Shown here one piece after another: positions 1-7,153 of a stretch of DNA of 11,463 nt (its first letter is position 1; each line of letters opens with the position of its first letter). Source of the DNA: Firmicutes bacterium UBA6418. GTDB taxonomy: Bacteria; Bacillota; Clostridia; Peptostreptococcales; Anaerovoracaceae. Position numbers and translations under genes: made by a program. Location: assembly GCA_002439735.1 (NCBI GenBank), contig DJPG01000086.1, positions 39,081 through 50,543 of the forward strand. The letters run 5' to 3'. The notes beneath the pieces are model-generated. The model saw only the letters and a list, made by a program, of their open reading frames with translations. It had not been told where the DNA came from and made no database searches.

Positions 1-1385
1 TCCAAAGAAGATGCGGTATGTGATTTGGAAGAACCGGTCGCGCCGCCGCAGCCGTCTCTGCCGGTCTTGCCGCCGAGCAGAATGACCTTGTCTCCCGCCA
101 CCGGTACCTCGCGCACCACATTTTCTGCCGGTGCCGCCGCGATGACTGCGCCGATCTCCATATGCTTGGCGACATAGCCCGGATGATAGATCTCGTCGAC
201 TTGTCCGGTGGCCAGTCCGATCTGATTGCCATAAGAGCTGTAACCTGCCGCTGCCGTTGTGACCAGTTTCCGCTGCGGCAGCTTGCCCGGCAGTGTCTCC
301 GCGATCGGCGTCAGTGGATCCCCCGCGCCGGTCACACGCATCGCGCCGTAAACATAACTTCTGCCCGAAAGCGGGTCACGGATCGCACCGCCCACACAAG
401 TTGCCGCACCGCCAAATGGTTCAATTTCGGTCGGGTGATTGTGTGTCTCATTCTTGAACAAGAGCAGCCAGTCTTCCTCCCGACCCTCCGTCTCGACCTT
501 GATCTTGACGGTGCAGGCATTGATCTCTTCGGATTCGTCCAGTCCGTCCAGCTTGCCCTGCTTTTTGAGGACCTTCGCCGCAATCGTCCCAATGTCCATC
601 AAAGTCACCGGTTTGTTGCGCTCGACAAATGTTCTCGCATCCAGATAACGCTGATATGCCGCCTGCAGGGTCTCATCCGCAAACTGCACGTCGTCGATCA
701 CGGTGTTAAAGGTCGTATGTCTGCAGTGATCGGACCAATAGGTATCGATCATCTTGATCTCAGTGATCGTCGGATCCCGATGTTCGCTCGCGAAATAAGC
801 CCGGCAGCACTGACTGTCCGCCAAATCCATCGCCAGCCCGCGCGCCGCGATCAGGTCCGCCAGCTGCGCGTCGCTGTATCCGCAAAAGCCCTCGATCATC
901 TCGACCGTCTGCGGGATCTCATAATTCACCGCCAGCGTTTCCGGCAACGCCAGCGCCGCTTCCCGTGCTTCCACCGGATTGATCACATATTTCTTTATTT
1001 TTTCGATCTCTTCCGCGCGCAAGTCGCCATCGATGGCATAAACCTTTGCGGTGCGCACGGTCGGACGCTCCCCGCGGGAAATGATCTGGATGCATTCCGC
1101 CGCCGAAGATGCCCGTTGGTCAAACTGTCCCGGCAGATATTCCACCGCAAACAGCACGTCTGCCTGCGGCAGACTCTCGCAGACCCGATCCAACTGCGGC
1201 TCCGAAAAAACCGTCTTGACCGCGTAGTCAAACAGCGCCCGATCCAGACCCTCCGCATCGTAGCGATTCAGCACACGGACATTTTGAATACCGCGGATAC
1301 CGAGCAACTGGGAAAGATCATTTTTTAAGTTCTGCGCCTCATGGTCGAGGCCGCTTTTTTTTTCTACGTAAATTCGGTAAACCAT
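1..1385 (-). CDS. purL: Phosphoribosylformylglycinamidine synthase, large single-chain type, N-terminal 461 residues (partial)
   Basis: FGAM synthase uses ATP and glutamine to convert FGAR to FGAM, the fourth step of de novo purine synthesis, in the cytoplasm. I translated the minus strand from the ATG at 1385; the frame is open to the window edge, giving 461 residues. Residues 1 to about 150 form the PurS-like N-terminal region. A linker with the family signature TYWSDHCRHTTF follows at about 215-226. The first AIRS-like ATP-binding half carries KNETHNHPTEIEPFGG at about 311-326 and AIRDPLSGRSYVYGAMR at about 334-350. This domain order is that of the roughly 1,200-1,300-residue fused enzyme, not the PurS/PurL/PurQ complex, so the glutaminase domain should lie beyond position 1. 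The start is six nt after the purD stop, with GAGG overlapping that stop, which suggests translational coupling. It is the last purine gene visible. Confidence 0.95.
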   Translation of the reverse strand, partial: MVYRIYVEKKSGLDHEAQNLKNDLSQLLGIRGIQNVRVLNRYDAEGLDRALFDYAVKTVFSEPQLDRVCESLPQADVLFAVEYLPGQFDQRASSAAECIQIISRGERPTVRTAKVYAIDGDLRAEEIEKIKKYVINPVEAREAALALPETLAVNYEIPQTVEMIEGFCGYSDAQLADLIAARGLAMDLADSQCCRAYFASEHRDPTITEIKMIDTYWSDHCRHTTFNTVIDDVQFADETLQAAYQRYLDARTFVERNKPVTLMDIGTIAAKVLKKQGKLDGLDESEEINACTVKIKVETEGREEDWLLLFKNETHNHPTEIEPFGGAATCVGGAIRDPLSGRSYVYGAMRVTGAGDPLTPIAETLPGKLPQRKLVTTAAAGYSSYGNQIGLATGQVDEIYHPGYVAKHMEIGAVIAAAPAENVVREVPVAGDKVILLGGKTGRDGCGGATGSSKSHTASSL

Positions 1386-1391
1386 TTCGCC

Positions 1392-2654
1392 TCAGTTCCT
1401 TTCTGCCGCCAATGCGCGTGCGCCGATATCGTTCCGGTAATATGCGTTTTCAAAATGCACTTCTGCCACTGTCTGATAAGCCTTCCCGACGGCTTCCGCC
1501 AGCGTCGGCGCCGTTTCCGTCACGCCGAGTACCCGGCCGCCTGCAGTCAGCAGCTTTCCGTCCGTCCGCTTCGCGCCGGCGACATAGATATTTTTGTCCT
1601 GCGGCATCGTGATCGCAAAACCGGTCTCATATTTCTTCGGATAACCTGCGGAGGCCATGACCACGCAGCACGCGTTTTCCTTAGCAAATCTCACGTCCGC
1701 CTCAGCCAGTCGCTCGTCATAGATCTTGAGCATAATGTCCAGGAGGTCACTCTCCAAAAGCGGCAGGACCACTTGTGTTTCCGGATCGCCGAAACGGCAG
1801 TTGTATTCGATGACTTTCGGACCTTTTTCGGTCAGCATCAGGCCAAAATACAAACAGCCGCTGAACGTCCGACCCTCGCGGTTCATCGCTTCCATCGTCG
1901 GGAGGAAAATCTCCTGCATGCAGCGTTCCGCGATCTCCGGGGTGTAATACGGATTCGGCGCGATCGTGCCCATCCCGCCGGTATTCAGTCCGCGGTCGCC
2001 GTCCAGCGCCCGCTTGTGATCCATCGCGGAGACCATCGGCACCATTGTCTTACCGTCGGTGAACGCCAGGACCGAGACCTCCGGTCCGGTCAGAAATTCC
2101 TCGATCACGATGCAACTGCCGCTTTCCCCGAACACCTTATCCTCCATCATGGAATGAACCGCCGCCTTGGCTTCTTCCAATGTCTCGGCGATCACGACGC
2201 CCTTTCCCAATGCCAAACCATCGGCCTTTATCACGATCGGCATCTCCGCTTGTTCCAGATAGGCGATGGCTGCCGCCGGATTGCGGAATGTTTCATAAGC
2301 GGCCGTCGGAATGTGATATTTTTTCATCAGGTTCTTGGCAAAGGCCTTGCTACCCTCGATGATGGCCGCGCGCTTGTTCGGGCCAAAGGTCTTAATGCCG
2401 CGGGCCTGCAAAGCGTCGACCGCCCCAAGCACCAGCGGATCATCCGGCGCCACGACAGCCAGATCGATCTGATGCTGCGCCGCGAAATCCGCGATCTTGT
2501 CGATCTCCTTCGCGCCGATCTCCACGCAGACCGCGTCGGCTGCGATGCCGCCGTTGCCGGGCAATGCGTAAATGACCTCCACACTTGGATTTTCTTTGAG
2601 TTTTTTGATGATGGCGTGCTCTCTGCCGCCGCCGCCGACTACCATAACTTTCAT
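1392..2654 (-). CDS. purD: Phosphoribosylamine--glycine ligase (GAR synthetase)
   Basis: PurD joins glycine to phosphoribosylamine using ATP, forming GAR (step two of the pathway). The 420-residue length is normal for the family. The N-terminus MKVMVVGGGGREHAI is the classic PurD nucleotide-binding start. ATP-grasp motifs follow: KADGLALGKGVV, then HKRALDGDRGLNTGGMGT (about 203-220), then EYNCRFGDPETQ with acidic and Asn metal ligands, then LLESDLLDI. The open frame continues 11 codons upstream to 2687, but AGGAGAG (plus-strand 2661-2667) sits about 6 nt before the ATG at 2654, and homologues start there. It lies 92 nt after the AICAR formyltransferase gene and 6 nt before purL. Nothing looks damaged. 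Confidence 0.97.
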   Translation of the reverse strand: MKVMVVGGGGREHAIIKKLKENPSVEVIYALPGNGGIAADAVCVEIGAKEIDKIADFAAQHQIDLAVVAPDDPLVLGAVDALQARGIKTFGPNKRAAIIEGSKAFAKNLMKKYHIPTAAYETFRNPAAAIAYLEQAEMPIVIKADGLALGKGVVIAETLEEAKAAVHSMMEDKVFGESGSCIVIEEFLTGPEVSVLAFTDGKTMVPMVSAMDHKRALDGDRGLNTGGMGTIAPNPYYTPEIAERCMQEIFLPTMEAMNREGRTFSGCLYFGLMLTEKGPKVIEYNCRFGDPETQVVLPLLESDLLDIMLKIYDERLAEADVRFAKENACCVVMASAGYPKKYETGFAITMPQDKNIYVAGAKRTDGKLLTAGGRVLGVTETAPTLAEAVGKAYQTVAEVHFENAYYRNDIGARALAAERN

Positions 2655-2702
2655 TCGTTTCTCTCCTGCTTTCGTCTCAAGTCGCAATATATCGTATCCT
2701 GC

Positions 2703-2745
2703 ACAAACAGGCAGAAGCTCTGCCTCTGCCGTCTGCTTAGTTTGT
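2703..2745 (-). other. Intercistronic two-part hairpin between AICAR formyltransferase and purD
   Basis: The 92-nt gap before purD holds two nested inverted repeats. The inner one is AGGCAGA (2709-2715) against TCTGCCT (2719-2725) with a 3-nt loop. The outer one is ACAAAC (2703-2708) against GTTTGT (2740-2745), leaving an unpaired stretch on one side. In the mRNA the outer arm starts just after the upstream stop codon. No U-tract follows, so it is not a standard terminator. A processing or stability element, or chance pairing, are the likely explanations. Confidence 0.35.
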
Positions 2746-2746
2746 A

Positions 2747-3931
2747 TTAGTGATGGAACAGGCGCATACCGGTCATGGCCATCACCATATTATGGCGATC
2801 GCATGCCTCGATCACCAGATCGTCGCGGATCGAGCCGCCCGGCTGCGCGATATAGGTCACACCGCTTCTGGCCGCGCGCTCGATATTGTCGCCGAACGGG
2901 AAGAATGCGTCGGAGGCAAGGCACACACCGGATAAGGATGCCAGATAGGCTCGTTGTTCGCTACGCGCGAACACCTCCGGCTGCTCGGTAAAGAACTGCT
3001 GCCAGTTCCCGTCGCCAATCACGTCTTCGTAGTCCTCCGAAAGATAGACATCGATCGCATTATCACGATCGGCGCGTTTGATCTCTTGCTTAAACGGCAG
3101 AGCGAGCACCCGATCGTGCTGCCGGAGATGCCATTTATCCGCTTTTTCGCCTGCCAGCCTGGTGCAGTGAATCCGGGACTGCTGCCCGGCGCCGACGCCG
3201 ATGGTCTGTCCGTTTTCGGCATAGCAGACGGAATTGGACTGTGTATATTTGAGCGTGATGAGTGCGAGGATCAGGTCACGCTTTGCTTCCTCGGTCATAT
3301 TTTTGTTTTTTGTCACGATCTCCTTGAGCAAGTCCGCATCAATCCGAAAATCGTTCCTGCGCTGCTCAAAGGTGATGCCGAAGACCTGCTTACGTTCGGT
3401 CAGTTCCGGCTGATAATCAACATCCATGCGGATGATATTGTAGCTGCCCTTGCGCTTTGCCTTCAGGATCTCCAGCGCTTCCGCTTCATAATCCGGGGCG
3501 ATGATGCCGTCGGACACTTCTCTGGCGATCAGCTTCGCGCAGGTCACATCACAGGTGTCAGACAGCGCGATCCAGTCGCCGAATGAGCTCATGCGATCCG
3601 TGCCTCTGGCACGTGCATAAGCCGTCGCGATCGGCGATGCGTCCAGTCCTTCGATGTCATCCACGAAAAACGCCTTTTTCTGGCGTTCGCTCATTACAAG
3701 TCCGATGGCCGCCGAGGTCGGACTGACATGCTTGAAGGAGGCCGCCGCGCACACGCCGAGCGCTTCGCGGATCTCTCTGACCAGCTGCCAGCTGTTCATC
3801 GCGTCCAGCAGATTGATATAGCCGGGTCTACCGTTTAAGATCTGCAGCGGCAGCTCCTGTCCGTTTTCCATGAAGATGCGCGCCGGCTTCTGGTTCGGGT
3901 TGCATCCGTATTTGAGTTCGTATTCTTTCAT
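2747..3931 (-). CDS. purH: AICAR formyltransferase, stand-alone (PurH C-terminal domain only)
   Basis: This enzyme transfers a formyl group from 10-formyl-tetrahydrofolate to AICAR, giving FAICAR. At 394 residues it matches only the formyltransferase part of bifunctional PurH (about 510-530 aa); the MGS-like cyclohydrolase domain is absent. Diagnostic motifs are SFKHVSP at 65-71, whose Lys67-His68 pair matches the catalytic KH of the family, SSFGDWIALSD (115-125), YTQSNSVC (229-236), GAGQQSRIHCTRLAG (247-261), QPGGSIRDD (363-371) and the C-terminal GMRLFHH. AGAGGAAA lies about 7 nt before the ATG. The missing cyclohydrolase activity is supplied by the gene immediately upstream. The symbol purH is used loosely; the lone domain has also been called PurV. 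Confidence 0.95.
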   Translation of the reverse strand: MKEYELKYGCNPNQKPARIFMENGQELPLQILNGRPGYINLLDAMNSWQLVREIREALGVCAAASFKHVSPTSAAIGLVMSERQKKAFFVDDIEGLDASPIATAYARARGTDRMSSFGDWIALSDTCDVTCAKLIAREVSDGIIAPDYEAEALEILKAKRKGSYNIIRMDVDYQPELTERKQVFGITFEQRRNDFRIDADLLKEIVTKNKNMTEEAKRDLILALITLKYTQSNSVCYAENGQTIGVGAGQQSRIHCTRLAGEKADKWHLRQHDRVLALPFKQEIKRADRDNAIDVYLSEDYEDVIGDGNWQQFFTEQPEVFARSEQRAYLASLSGVCLASDAFFPFGDNIERAARSGVTYIAQPGGSIRDDLVIEACDRHNMVMAMTGMRLFHH

Positions 3932-3950
3932 CGTTATTTCCTCTCAAGTC

Positions 3951-3978
3951 CTGCCCGGGTCTATCCGATCCCGGGCAG
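3951..3978 (-). other. GC-rich intercistronic hairpin upstream of the AICAR formyltransferase gene
   Basis: A perfect 9-bp inverted repeat, CTGCCCGGG (3951-3959) and CCCGGGCAG (3970-3978), with a 10-nt loop, fills much of the 77-nt gap. It can extend 2 bp past a one-base bulge. A competing pairing, GGGTCT (3957-3962) with AGACCC (3977-3982), overlaps it, so the two folds exclude each other. No U-run follows, and the 3' side ends about 20 nt before the next start codon. A processing, stability or translation-control element is more likely than a terminator. Confidence 0.45.
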
Positions 3979-4008
3979 ACCCATACCGCGTGCTCGGTTT
4001 TCTGTCCG

Positions 4009-4728
4009 TTATTTCTGATTCTTGTTGATGATCCGCACTTCCGCGTTGCTGCCGTCCGGATCGGTCTGGATCACGAAAAGAGATACCTTGTTGTCCGGAT
4101 CCAGCGCCTGCCAGATATCGTCCGTCAATGTAGTAAGGCTCTCCGGGATCTGCACCCGTCTCGGCTCGCCCTGAAACGTCGGCAGCGGCTTCCCGTCGCT
4201 TTCATAGGTATGGATCAGATGTCCGACGCCGTGCAGAGCCGGATAAGCGAAGAATTGCCGTGCGCAGGCGCTTCCGTTTTCATCCGCGCTTTTCAGGATG
4301 CTCAGTTCGTAAGAAAAATTGTCGCCGTAATAGGTCGCCACGCCGCTGATCCGTGGGGTGAAATTTGGCGCGTCCGGTTCGAATTCTCTGGTTCTGAGCG
4401 CTTCTCTGCCGCTTTTGCCCTCCTTGATCGCATTGTAAATGGTGTCCGTCTGGTCGCCGTTGGTAATGATGAGTTTGCCGTCCAGTCTTGCCGCCGCGCG
4501 ATAAAGGATCAGGGACGGATCTTCGACCTTGTCCGGATCAAACGCCTGGGTATAGAGACTGCCCGGTTCTTTTACGCTGAAAATGCGATTGCGGCTGTTC
4601 GCGCTTCTTCCCATGATGAAGTACGCCGCCGCGAGTCTTCCGCTCGGCGTTTTGCCGAATAGGATGCCTCTGCCGGGATAACGGTTCTTTGCAAGATATT
4701 CTTTGATCGATGTCATATTGTTACGCAT
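4009..4728 (-). CDS. IMP cyclohydrolase, PurO-like family (PF07826)
   Basis: Proposed to close the ring of FAICAR to give IMP, the last step of the pathway. The 239-residue protein resembles the archaeal PurO fold family found in many Clostridia, not the PurH N-terminal domain. Visible motifs are NRYPGRGI (15-22), YFIMGRSANSRNR (36-48), ITNGDQTDTI (88-97), DAPNFTPRISG (119-129) and a His-rich ALHGVGHLIHTYESDG (164-179), all typical of PF07826 as I recall it. I chose the ATG at 4728 because AAAGGAG lies 5 nt before it. An ATG at 4749 would put the ribosome site inside the gene. The start overlaps the purN stop by 8 nt (ATGCGTAA), which suggests coupled translation. Pairing with a formyltransferase-only PurH next door strongly supports the role. 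Confidence 0.88.
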   Translation of the reverse strand: MRNNMTSIKEYLAKNRYPGRGILFGKTPSGRLAAAYFIMGRSANSRNRIFSVKEPGSLYTQAFDPDKVEDPSLILYRAAARLDGKLIITNGDQTDTIYNAIKEGKSGREALRTREFEPDAPNFTPRISGVATYYGDNFSYELSILKSADENGSACARQFFAYPALHGVGHLIHTYESDGKPLPTFQGEPRRVQIPESLTTLTDDIWQALDPDNKVSLFVIQTDPDGSNAEVRIINKNQK

Positions 4729-5344
4729 GGATGCTCCTTTCCGATTCAAGGATCTGTGCCGAAACTTCTTCTGCCGCCTCCGGCAAAATGATCCATTCTG
4801 CTTCCTTCATGATTCTCTTTTGCAGGGTTTCCGGCGTGTCGTTCGGCAATACGGAAACCGCCTTTTGCTTGATAATCTGTCCGCCGTCCGGGATCTCATT
4901 GACAAAATGCACGGTCGCGCCGCTGACCTTCACGCCGTAGCGCAGAGCCGCCTCGTGAACATGGATGCCGTAAAATCCCTTCCCACAAAAAGACGGAATC
5001 AAGGATGGATGAATATTGAGGATCCGCTTCGGGAAACGGTCTGTAAAATCTTTGCTTAGAATACTCATAAACCCGGCCAGAACAATCAGATCGATCTCGC
5101 ATGCGCGCATCAGACGCACCAGCTCCGCTTCATAAGCCTCCTGGCTTCCAAAGTCTTTTCTCTGTACGACAGCCGTCGGGATCCCGTTTTTTTCCGCGCG
5201 TGTCAGCGCGTACGCATCGCTGCGGCTTGCCAGCACCAGGACGATCTCTCCGCTCGCAAGCCTGCCTGCTTGCTGCGCGTCGAGCAGAGCCTGCAGGTTT
5301 GTACCGCCGCCGGAAACAAAAACAGCTATCTTGGCTCTTCGCAT
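4721..5344 (-). CDS. purN: Phosphoribosylglycinamide formyltransferase (10-formyl-THF dependent)
   Basis: PurN formylates GAR to FGAR using 10-formyl-tetrahydrofolate. The 207-residue length fits the family. Residues 5-20 show the start AKIAVFVSGGGTNLQAL with its phosphate-binding SGGGTN loop. NIHPSLIPSF at 110-119 provides the catalytic Asn110 and His112, and GATVHFVNEIPDGG at 142-155 provides His146 and Asp153, matching the Asn/His/Asp set known from E. coli PurN. The ATG at 5344 follows AAGGTG by about 6 nt and lies inside the 3' end of purM (19-nt overlap). The stop is overlapped by the IMP cyclohydrolase start. This tight packing suggests coordinated translation of purM, purN and the cyclohydrolase. 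Confidence 0.97.
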   Translation of the reverse strand: MRRAKIAVFVSGGGTNLQALLDAQQAGRLASGEIVLVLASRSDAYALTRAEKNGIPTAVVQRKDFGSQEAYEAELVRLMRACEIDLIVLAGFMSILSKDFTDRFPKRILNIHPSLIPSFCGKGFYGIHVHEAALRYGVKVSGATVHFVNEIPDGGQIIKQKAVSVLPNDTPETLQKRIMKEAEWIILPEAAEEVSAQILESERSIHA

Positions 5345-6393
5345 AAGATCACCTTCTCACCACCTGCCGATGCCTGTACAATCTCGCCAAGCACATATGG
5401 GGTTTCGCCTGCCGCCCGGAGCAGCTCGCAGGCACGTGCCGCGTCCTCTTTCGCGACGATCACGGTCATGCCGATGCCCATGTTGAACGTATTGAACATG
5501 TCATGCTCCGAAATGTCGCCCTTTTGCGCAAGCAGCTTGAAAATCGGCAGCACCGGTACTGCATTCTTTTGAATTTTCGCGCAAAGTCCGTCCGGAATGC
5601 TGCGCGGAATGTTTTCGTAAAAACCGCCGCCGGTGATGTGGGAAACGCCCCGAACACTTGCGATGGCTTCAAAGAGCACCAGCATCGGTTTCACATAGAT
5701 CTTGGTCGGAGTCAGGAGCGTTTCGCCGAGCGAAGCCCCGCCGAGTGCTTCAACCGGTGCCGCAAGGTCTGCGTGCTCCACATCCAGTACCTTGCGTACC
5801 AGTGAAAATCCATTGGAATGTACGCCGCTGGAGGCCAGTCCGATGACCACGTCACCTGCGCGCATGGTCGTCTTGTCGAGTACCCTTGCCTTATCAACCG
5901 CGCCGACCGAGAATCCCGCCAAATCGTATTCATCCTCCGGATAGAAGCCAGGCATTTCCGCGGTTTCACCGCCGACGAGCTGGCAGCCTGCCTGTACACA
6001 GCCTTCCGCAACGCCGGACACAATGTCCGCGATCTTTTCCGGAAAATTCTTTCCGCAGGCGATATAATCCAGGAAAAACAGCGGTTTCGCGCCGCAGCAG
6101 ATGATATCGTTCACGCACATCGCCACGCAGTCAATGCCGACCGTATTGTGCTGATTCAGCAAAAACGCCAGCTTCAGCTTCGTGCCGACGCCGTCCGTGC
6201 CGCTGACCAGTACCGGGTGCGGCATATTGGTAATATCCAGTTCAAACAGGCCACCAAAGCCGCCGATGTCTTCGCTGCCGCTCTGCAGGACGGTACGCGC
6301 GATATGGGTCTTCATCAGTTCCACAGCCCGATATCCGGCTGTGATATCGACACCGGCAGCCGCGTAGCTGTCGGATCTTGATTTCTCGTTCAT
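5326..6393 (-). CDS. purM: Phosphoribosylformylglycinamidine cyclo-ligase (AIR synthetase)
   Basis: PurM closes the imidazole ring of FGAM with ATP to give AIR. At 355 residues it is of normal length. Family motifs appear in order: SYAAAGVD (9-16), LVSGTDGVGTKLKLA (62-76), GIDCVAMCVNDIICCGAKPLF (87-107, the nucleotide-site region), VGGETAEMPGFY (140-151), ASSGVHSNGFSLVRK (187-201), HITGGGFYENIPR (252-264) and NMGIGM (304-309). AAAGGA lies about 8 nt before the ATG at 6393. It starts 45 nt after purE; in many Clostridia purC and purF sit in this place, and here they are absent. Confidence 0.97.
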   Translation of the reverse strand: MNEKSRSDSYAAAGVDITAGYRAVELMKTHIARTVLQSGSEDIGGFGGLFELDITNMPHPVLVSGTDGVGTKLKLAFLLNQHNTVGIDCVAMCVNDIICCGAKPLFFLDYIACGKNFPEKIADIVSGVAEGCVQAGCQLVGGETAEMPGFYPEDEYDLAGFSVGAVDKARVLDKTTMRAGDVVIGLASSGVHSNGFSLVRKVLDVEHADLAAPVEALGGASLGETLLTPTKIYVKPMLVLFEAIASVRGVSHITGGGFYENIPRSIPDGLCAKIQKNAVPVLPIFKLLAQKGDISEHDMFNTFNMGIGMTVIVAKEDAARACELLRAAGETPYVLGEIVQASAGGEKVILCEEPR

Positions 6394-6438
6394 GGTTTGT
6401 ATCCTTTCTGTAAGCGGAACTCCGCTCGATTCGATGTG

Positions 6439-6942
6439 TTAAACTCCCAGCGGCGGGTATTTGGCTTCGATCGCCGCGTTTTTGGCGAGCACCTTGGCTT
6501 TGTCGGCGTCGCGTTTTGCCTGCAGCTTCTCCGCGAGCGCCTCATCCGAAACCGCGAGAATCTCAGCTGCCAGCAGCGCCGCGTTGATTGCTCCGTCAAT
6601 GGCGACCGTCGCGACCGGAATGCCCGGCGGCATCTGCACAGTCGCAAGGAGCGCGTCCATCCCGTCCAGCGCGGAAGACTTCATCGGAATCCCGATGACC
6701 GGCAGGGTCGTGCCGGCGGCCAGTACGCCGGCCAGATGCGCTGCTTTTCCGGCTGCCGCGAGGATCACACCGAAGCCGTTTTGCCGTGCGCCTGTGATAA
6801 ACTGCTGCACCGCTTCCGGCGTCCGATGCGCCGAGTAAATATGAACCTCAAAAGGGATCTCCAGTTCCTGCAGCGTATCGGCCGCTCCCTTAACGACCGG
6901 AAAATCACTGTCGCTTCCCATGATAATGGCTGCTTTTTTCAT
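6439..6942 (-). CDS. purE: N5-carboxyaminoimidazole ribonucleotide mutase (class I PurE-like)
   Basis: PurE moves the carboxyl group of N5-CAIR to carbon, giving CAIR. The 167-residue protein has IMGSDSDFPVV (7-17) and YSAHRTPE (36-43) with the class I catalytic His, then AAHLAGVLAA (67-76), LPVIGIPMKSSALDGMDALL (80-99) and VQMPPGIPVATVAIDGA (102-118). Class II enzymes such as that of Treponema have SAHKT and RSNAL-type motifs, which are absent. The loop reads AAGKAAHL where I expect AGAGGAAHL in E. coli-type enzymes, so Lys66 replaces a Gly; this may be a lineage variant. GGGAGG 7 nt before 6942 fixes the start, ruling out the ATG at 6975. Class I PurE normally needs PurK, which is not in this window. 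It is the first gene of the operon. Confidence 0.96.
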   Translation of the reverse strand: MKKAAIIMGSDSDFPVVKGAADTLQELEIPFEVHIYSAHRTPEAVQQFITGARQNGFGVILAAAGKAAHLAGVLAAGTTLPVIGIPMKSSALDGMDALLATVQMPPGIPVATVAIDGAINAALLAAEILAVSDEALAEKLQAKRDADKAKVLAKNAAIEAKYPPLGV

Positions 6943-6968
6943 TGTCTGCCTCCCTGTATTTTTCCGCA

Positions 6969-7011
6969 AAAACAAAACAGCGGTTCTGATAATTCTATCA
7001 TAATACCGCTG
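6969..7011 (-). terminator. Intrinsic terminator-like hairpin after the sigma/DHHW operon
   Basis: On the minus strand CAGCGGT (7011-7005) pairs perfectly with ACCGCTG (6984-6978). Inside, TGATA pairs with TATCA around a GAAT tetraloop, with a small internal loop. The next ten bases are TTTTGTTTTT. This is the form of an intrinsic terminator for RNA coming from the lipoprotein gene, whose stop is 142 nt upstream. The purine promoter -10 box lies in the left half of the same structure, so an operator function is a second possibility. Confidence 0.6.
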
Positions 7012-7024
7012 CCCGAAAAGTCAA
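6997..7024 (-). promoter_or_regulatory. Sigma-A promoter for the purine operon
   Basis: On the minus strand a -35 box TTGACT (7024-7019) is followed by 16 bp and a -10 box TATGAT (7002-6997), each one base from consensus. Transcription would start near 6990, about 48 nt before the purE ATG. The -10 box sits within the terminator-like hairpin at 6969-7011. No guanine- or adenine-riboswitch core could be recognised in the short leader. Confidence 0.65.
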
Positions 7025-7027
7025 CTC

Positions 7028-7040
7028 ATCGTTCGTTTTT
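7028..7040 (-). promoter_or_regulatory. PurBox-like site upstream of the purine promoter
   Basis: The minus-strand 13-mer AAAAACGAACGAT matches the Gram-positive PurR box AWWWCCGAACWWT at 11 of 13 positions by my count. It ends 3 nt before the -35 box. Only a weak inverted partner core (CCGAA, 7013-7017 on the plus strand) is present, and not at the usual 16-17 bp spacing. No purR gene is visible, so the assignment is tentative. Confidence 0.3.
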
Positions 7041-7153
7041 TATTTTGTTTTTTTCGTGAAAACAGATCATTTTCTGAAATTTTCATAAATTTTACGAATA
7101 TTTTGTGTTTGCATTCTACTTGTCATTCGGTTTTTTGATTTCATCCGTACCCG

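Noticed and set aside
162..1328. Long plus-strand open frame of 388 codons opposite purL
   Set aside because: It is a shadow of the purL frame. The product is Arg/His-rich without family motifs, and the minus-strand frame has clear FGAM synthase motifs.
1341..2750. Plus-strand open frame of 469 codons opposite purD
   Set aside because: It is antisense to a well-supported purD gene and has low-complexity His/Arg-rich sequence.
6439..6942. Class II PurE (direct AIR carboxylase), considered because purK is absent
   Set aside because: SAHRTP and AAHL motifs are class I; the Treponema/animal-type SAHKT and RSNAL motifs are missing.
6943..6990. Purine riboswitch in the purE leader
   Set aside because: The predicted leader is only about 48 nt and shows none of the conserved junction or loop sequences of guanine/adenine riboswitches.
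7042..7153. Additional gene or terminator directly after the DHHW stop codon
   Set aside because: The stretch is AT-rich with only weak, interrupted pairing and no U-tract after a stem; no ribosome site with a usable frame was found.
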